Shown here in pieces: positions 59,878-64,000 of a stretch of 64,000 nucleotides of DNA. Position numbers and translations under genes: made by a program. Each line of letters opens with the position of its first letter. The first letter of the stretch is position 1. The notes below the pieces were generated by a model, which did not search any database, was not told the origin of the DNA, and saw nothing but the letters and a program-made list of their open reading frames with translations. Source of the stretch: GCA-003244245 sp050699635 (GTDB taxonomy: Bacteria > Actinomycetota > Actinomycetes > Mycobacteriales > Pseudonocardiaceae); the NCBI GenBank assembly GCA_050699635.1, contig JBOHFK010000006.1, positions 1-64,000 on the forward strand, in the 5' to 3' direction.

Positions 59878-61320
59878 ATGAGCGGGCCAGCGGAGAGTGT
59901 GTACGACGTGATCGTGGTCGGGATGGGCCCGATCGGGGAGACGGTGGCCGAGCGGGCCCGCGCGGCCGGGCTGAGCGTGGCTGCGGTGGAGCGGGAGCTG
60001 GTCGGGGGTGAGTGCTCGTACTGGGCGTGCATCCCGAGCAAGGCGATGCTGCGGCCGGTGGTCGCGGTCGCCGACGCGCGCCGGGTCGCCGGGGCGCGGC
60101 AGGCGCTCACCGGGCCGGTGGACGCCCCGGCGGTGTTCACCCGCCGGGACGGGTACGTGAATAACTGGAACGACGACGGCCAAGCCGGCTGGCTGAAGGG
60201 CATCGGCGCGGAGCTGATCCGCGGGCACGGCCGGCTGGACGGCCCCCGCCGGGTCACGGTGCAAACACCCGGCGGCCAGCAGGTGCCGCTGACCGCTCGG
60301 CACGCGGTGGTGATCTGCACCGGCAGCCGCCCGGCGCTGCCCGAACTGGCCGGCCTGGACCAGGTGCGGCCGTGGACCAATCGGGAGGCCACCGACTCGC
60401 ACACAGTGCCCGGGCGGCTGGTCATCGTCGGCGGCGGCGGGGTCGGGGTGGAGATGGCCAGCGCCTGGCACGGCCTGGGCGCCAAGGTCACCCTGCTCGC
60501 CCGGGCCGACGGCCTGCTGCCCCGGATGGAGGCCTTCGCCGGCGAGGTGATCGCCGCTGCGTTCACCGCCGCGGGAATCGACGTGCGGATCGGCGTCACC
60601 GTCACCGGGGTGCGCCGCCCGGGCGGCACCGGGCCGGTCACCGTGATGCTCGAAGAAGGCGGCGAACTGGAGGCCGACGAGGTGCTGTTCGCCACCGGCC
60701 GGGCGCCGAACACCCACGACATCGGTCTGCACACCATCGGCCTGGAACCCGGATCCTGGCTGGAGATCGACGACAGCTGCATGGTGCGCGCGGTGGAAGA
60801 CGGCTGGCTATATGCCCTCGGTGACATCAACCGCCACGCGCTGTTCACCCACCAGGGCAAATACCAGGCCCGCATCGCGGGCGCCGCTATCGCCGCCCGC
60901 GCCCACGGGCAGCCCGTCGACCCCGCGCCGTGGGGCCCGCACGCGGTCACCGCCGACTACCACGCGGTGCCGCAGGTGTTGTTCTGCGACCCTCCGGCCG
61001 GGGCGGTCGGGTTAACCGCCGACCAGGCCGAACGCGCCGGGTACCGGATCCGGGTCATCGACACCGACCCCGGCGCCACTGTGATCGGCGCCAGCCTGTA
61101 CGCCGATGGCTACACCGGCCGCGCCCGCATGGTGGTCGACGAGGACCACGGCCGGCTGCTCGGCGTCACCGTCGTCGGCCCCGGCGTCGAAGAACTGCTG
61201 CATTCGGCCACCATCGCCGTGGTCGGCCAGGTCCCCCTGACCCGGCTCTGGCACGCCGTCCCCTGCTTCCCCTCCATCAGCGAAGTCTGGCTCCGCCTGC
61301 TGGAGGCCTACCGCGGCTGA
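59878..61320 (+). CDS. FAD-dependent pyridine nucleotide-disulphide oxidoreductase
   Basis: This 480-aa protein has the FAD motif IVVGMGPIGETVAE, the redox disulphide GGECSYWACIPSK (Cys about 46 and 51), the NAD(P) motif VIVGGGGVGVEMA, ATGRAPNTHDIG, and a C-terminal dimer domain with HAVPCFPSISE. It resembles dihydrolipoamide dehydrogenase/mercuric-reductase-like enzymes; the His of the active site lies in a slightly altered context. GAAGGAAGGACG precedes the ATG at 59878. It lies 126 bp after the truncated MOSC gene. Confidence 0.92.
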   Translation: MSGPAESVYDVIVVGMGPIGETVAERARAAGLSVAAVERELVGGECSYWACIPSKAMLRPVVAVADARRVAGARQALTGPVDAPAVFTRRDGYVNNWNDDGQAGWLKGIGAELIRGHGRLDGPRRVTVQTPGGQQVPLTARHAVVICTGSRPALPELAGLDQVRPWTNREATDSHTVPGRLVIVGGGGVGVEMASAWHGLGAKVTLLARADGLLPRMEAFAGEVIAAAFTAAGIDVRIGVTVTGVRRPGGTGPVTVMLEEGGELEADEVLFATGRAPNTHDIGLHTIGLEPGSWLEIDDSCMVRAVEDGWLYALGDINRHALFTHQGKYQARIAGAAIAARAHGQPVDPAPWGPHAVTADYHAVPQVLFCDPPAGAVGLTADQAERAGYRIRVIDTDPGATVIGASLYADGYTGRARMVVDEDHGRLLGVTVVGPGVEELLHSATIAVVGQVPLTRLWHAVPCFPSISEVWLRLLEAYRG

Positions 61321-61399
61321 CCCGCGAGCGAAAGGAACGTTTGAATGAGCACGAACTGGAACTGGCTGCAGGCTGCGACAGCCAGGGAGGAATGAATAC

Positions 61400-61687
61400 A
61401 TGGTGGCGTGGGACCGCGTGACCCGTACTGAGGTGTTGCGCGCGATACAGGAGTACGACCGACTGGGGCCCAAGGGATTCTTCTCTGAGCATGGTTTCGC
61501 CCCTACCACGACTTATGAGTTGGTCTGGGACGAACGCCATTACCCGCCGAAGGCAATCCTGGGCACAGCTTATGAGTTCGCCACCGGTCAACGCCTTAGC
61601 TCCGGTGATTTCGAGGGCGGGAAGACCGGCGCCGTCAGGGTGCTCGGAAAGCTGGGATTCACCGTCCAGGCACGACCAGCCAAGTGA
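61400..61687 (+). CDS. Solo ScoMcrA-type N-terminal head domain protein
   Basis: The 95-aa protein consists of WDRVTRTEVLRAIQEYDRLG, FFSEHGFAPTTTYELVWD, RHYPPKAILGTAYEFATG and FEGGKTGAVRVLGKLGF. This is the pattern of the ScoMcrA-like N-terminal head domain, found at the start of HNH nucleases that cut modified DNA. No SRA or HNH domain follows; it ends at 61687. GGAGGAATGAATAC precedes the ATG. It may be a truncated restriction gene or a free-standing domain, which also occurs in actinobacteria. Confidence 0.75.
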   Translation: MVAWDRVTRTEVLRAIQEYDRLGPKGFFSEHGFAPTTTYELVWDERHYPPKAILGTAYEFATGQRLSSGDFEGGKTGAVRVLGKLGFTVQARPAK

Positions 61688-61749
61688 AGCTGCGCACAAA
61701 CCGTCATCGACCATGCCCGCCCTCCCGCTAATGCAACAGCACCGTTGGA

Positions 61750-61930
61750 CTTCGACGGTCATCACCAGCCGGGATTTTCACCCCGGCGCGGTCTACCGGA
61801 TCAACGTCGACAACGACGGCGACGCGCAAGCCGACGTCGCGTTCACGTTCACCTTCTCCAAGCTTGAGAACGGCGTGCAAACCGGGACCGTCCTACTACG
61901 CCACCGGCGCGTGCCTACCGCTCCGGGCGG
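61750..61930 (+). pseudogene. DUF4331 gene fragment
   Basis: One frame encodes DFHPGAVYRINVDNDGDAQ and ADVAFTFTFSKLENGVQTG, the N-terminal signature of DUF4331 proteins (about 300-400 aa). The next segment, YYATGA, continues in another frame. The rest is missing and the fragment runs into the convergent acetyltransferase gene. Confidence 0.5.
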
Positions 61931-62727
61931 AGCCAGACAGTCCACCGTTCAATGGCGACGTAACCCATTCGTTCGTACACGGGCCGACCGTCGTCGCTGG
62001 CGACGAGCACCGCCGGCCTGCCGGGGTCGGCCAGGGTAGCGGCCCAGGTCACTGCGGCGCCCGCACCGCGGCCCCGCGCCGACGGAAGCGTTGCAACGTA
62101 CTCGACGAGCGTGGCCCCAGCGTGCAGGTGTGCCGCCGCCACCGCAACCGGTTCCCCCTCCAGCCAGGCGAGCCAGACCCGAGTAGCCGACTGCAGGAGC
62201 GCCGGGCCGAGCAGGTCGCCCGGTCGCAGCGGCTTCAACTCCGGCATCGGGTAACCGTCGACGAGGACCCGTTCGGCGTTCGCCAGCTCGAGCGCGTCCC
62301 GGACCTCGCGAACCTCGACTCCCGGATCGGGCGAAGCCGGGCGCGGGCTGGGGAAGCGCACCATCAGCGGCGGATGCCCGAGCAGACCGAGTCCGTAGGG
62401 CTGCAGGTTCGGTGTGGGCCACGCGCTGATCAGCAGGTATGGCACGTGCGGTGGAAATAGCGCACCGATGTCACGCAAGGTTTCTTCGGGGTGGGTCAAT
62501 GGCTGCAGCAAGACGACCGGGTTCGTGAGCGCGCCGCGATCGCCGATCCAGCCGCCCGACCATTGCGGGCCGGATCGCCACGGTCGTCCGGCGCCGCGCG
62601 CGACCTGTACCGGCCAGGAGGCGTGCACGAGCACGGCCTGCCGCAGGAGGGTGTCATCGGCCGTGAGGTCCGGCTCCCAGCCGGTCGTGAGGTGCTCGCC
62701 CTCGGCTGGGAGCATCGACGCACTCAT
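61915..62727 (-). CDS. GNAT-family N-acetyltransferase
   Basis: This 270-aa protein has a C-terminal GNAT domain: VEVREVRDALELANAERVLV, then HAGATLVEYVATLPSARGRG with the acetyl-CoA loop (RGRGAG), and final PVYERMGYVAIERWTVW. The N-terminal ~110 residues resemble the first lobe of two-domain GNATs. The start at 62727 (ATG) is chosen as the first start after a poor upstream extension; no ribosome site is seen. The substrate is unknown. Confidence 0.8.
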   Translation of the reverse strand: MSASMLPAEGEHLTTGWEPDLTADDTLLRQAVLVHASWPVQVARGAGRPWRSGPQWSGGWIGDRGALTNPVVLLQPLTHPEETLRDIGALFPPHVPYLLISAWPTPNLQPYGLGLLGHPPLMVRFPSPRPASPDPGVEVREVRDALELANAERVLVDGYPMPELKPLRPGDLLGPALLQSATRVWLAWLEGEPVAVAAAHLHAGATLVEYVATLPSARGRGAGAAVTWAATLADPGRPAVLVASDDGRPVYERMGYVAIERWTVWLRPER

Positions 62728-62821
62728 ACTCGACACAATGACGTCAGGTCCGTGGCCGAGCAAGACTTCGTGTCCGGTTCCGGGTTAACGCCGACCGTGG
62801 TTCGGCGGAACTTCAGGTCAG

Positions 62822-64000
62822 CTAAAAAAGCCGGTTCACGGTGAGCGTCGCGGGTAGCGAGGTTGACGGGGCGAAGGATGCCGGGTTGCTGGGGGTGAAC
62901 ACTGCGGTCAGTGTGTGTGTGCCTGCGGTGAGCGCCGGGGTGATCAGTATTGCCTGTCCCACGGTCACCGGTACCGGGGAGCCGAGGTTGGTGGCGCCGT
63001 CTTTGAATTGGACGGTTCCCGTTGCGTTGAAGGGCGACACGCTCGCGAGGAGGATCTCTGGGATCCCCTGGAACCCGGGATTCGGGGCCACCTGGAGCGT
63101 GGTCGTGGTGGTGGGAATACCGGTGATCGGATCGAGCAACAATGGACGGGGGTTTGGTGGCGCGCCGTGGGGATTGGTGAGGTTGAGCATCCCCGTGAGT
63201 GACCCGGCGACGTTATCGAAGCTGCCGTCGATCCGTCCGAGCGCCCAGTTGTCTTCGACGAAGCGGGTGATGGACGACTGGTCAGTGCGGGTGTGGTCGA
63301 CGTTGTTTGCCTTTGCCCATGGCGAGATGAGCACCAGGGGCATCCGGGGACCGTAGCCGCAGCGTCCCTGCTGGCCGGCGAGCGGTGTACCGGTTCCGCA
63401 TTGTCCGGGGCCGGTCAGGGCGTCGGCGACGGTTTGTGAGGGGTTGGTGACACCGCTGTAGGCGTGGTCGTACCAGCCGTCGGAGTCGTCGTAGTTGACC
63501 ACGACCGCGGTGCTGGCCCAGTCGGGTGTTGTCATCAGGGCGTTGATCTCGCGGATGAGGAATTGTTGTTCGTCGAGCGGATCGGAATAGGCGGCGTGCC
63601 CGTCCTGGTAACCCGGTGCCTTCAAGAAGCTGACCGCGGGCAGCGCGGACGACGGCAGATCCCCGCGGTTGATGCCCGCGACGAGCTGGTCGAAATCGTT
63701 CATGTCGTACTGGTGGTTGGGGGTGTCGAACTGCGGGGCACCGTTGACGTAATGCTAGGTGTCGGTGCCGATGGTTGTGAGCGTCGAGGGAGTGACGGTG
63801 CCGTTGGTGTCGGTGGGCAGCGTGAGGTGATGCGGGTTGGCCGTCGAGGCGTAGTAGTTGAAGGGCTGGTGGTGCGGGATGTAGTCGTCCTTGTAGCCGT
63901 ACTGCCCGGTGCCTACGGTCAGCGGGCTGCTCAGCCCGGCTCCGATGGGATGGACCGCGTTGCAGATGCCCTGGTTCGACGAGTGCGGCACGGAATTCTG
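62822..64000 (-). pseudogene. Alkaline phosphatase/phospholipase C-type phosphoesterase with in-frame stop, partial
   Basis: The gene enters from beyond the window and reads GIGAGL-type sequence and YIPHHQPFNYYAST. At 63755-63757 an in-frame TAG interrupts it, after which the same frame continues (HYVNGAPQFDTPNHQYDMND). The metal-binding segments follow: VVNYDDSDGWYDHAYSG, PLVLISPWAKANNVDHT and SITRFVEDNW. It ends in an Ig-like repeat domain (GTVQFKDGATNLG and ATLTVNR). Homologues have Gln or similar at this kind of site, so CAG to TAG is likely. The second half could restart at ATG 63703, but would lack the N-terminal metal site. Confidence 0.75.

Overview
This is a 64 kb window of very GC-rich DNA with actinobacterial coding bias and GTG/TTG starts. 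It carries family types typical of filamentous actinomycetes: very large LuxR/ATPase regulators, an XRE-DUF5753 regulator with a DUF6879 partner, DUF899 proteins and a ScoMcrA-type head domain. The core locus dnaX - SRP RNA - tRNA-Ser(GGA) shows that it is chromosomal. The order (Streptosporangiales, Pseudonocardiales or a relative) cannot be fixed from the sequence alone.

Layout. 0.1-5.2 kb: a minus-strand acyl-AMP ligase/ketoreductase/ACP/thioesterase gene split by a frameshift, then a shortened hemerythrin-like gene. 5.4-13.8 kb: three paralogous ATPase-LuxR regulators, the third reduced by an out-of-frame internal deletion, with a cytochrome P450 between them. 13.8-20.9 kb: toxin-antitoxin remnants around an AAA/DUF4143 ATPase, an ankyrin protein, an LLM oxidoreductase stub, a squalene-cyclase-like protein, and a SRPBCC-ArsR-DUF899-DUF899 operon behind a clear operator. 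21-26.9 kb: RelB with a frameshifted RelE, a PLD-like protein, an XRE/DUF6879 regulatory operon, and a divergent operon ending in a 43-residue, extremely charged peptide overlapping a PIMT-type methyltransferase gene. That operon is the best candidate here for an unusual system, an imiditide-like (aspartimide) RiPP locus. 26.9-34 kb: two hydrolases, an insertion sequence, and a cyclase/NTPase/TPR regulator. 34.3-43 kb: dnaX, a large ATPase regulator, a methyltransferase, a VapBC-type pair, a siderophore-interacting protein, SRP RNA and tRNA-Ser.

43.0-52.9 kb is a genomic island. The last 59 bp of tRNA-Ser(GGA) are repeated exactly at 52828-52886. Between the copies lie HigBA, a deaminase, a GntR-type protein without its DNA-binding domain, remnants of an integrase and of ISL3 and IS256 elements, and a CpXC-TPR-CHAT protease gene coupled to a small membrane-protein gene (a putative conflict module). 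A tRNA-Pro 3' half with tandem 11-bp repeats near the right end suggests a second, older integration. The only integrase seen is a broken fragment, so the island is probably fixed.

52.9-64 kb: a HEPN/MNT-like pair, a fourth large LuxR regulator, and a redox operon it may control (alpha/beta hydrolase, SDR, DUF427, truncated MOSC reductase, FAD disulfide oxidoreductase). Then come a solo ScoMcrA head domain, a DUF4331 remnant, a GNAT acetyltransferase, and a phosphoesterase gene with an in-frame TAG that runs off the window.

Two themes recur. First, several genes have a TANNNT hexamer exactly 6 nt before the start codon, which fits leaderless transcription. Second, many genes have decayed by internal deletion or single frameshifts. 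Some of the frameshifts could be assembly errors.
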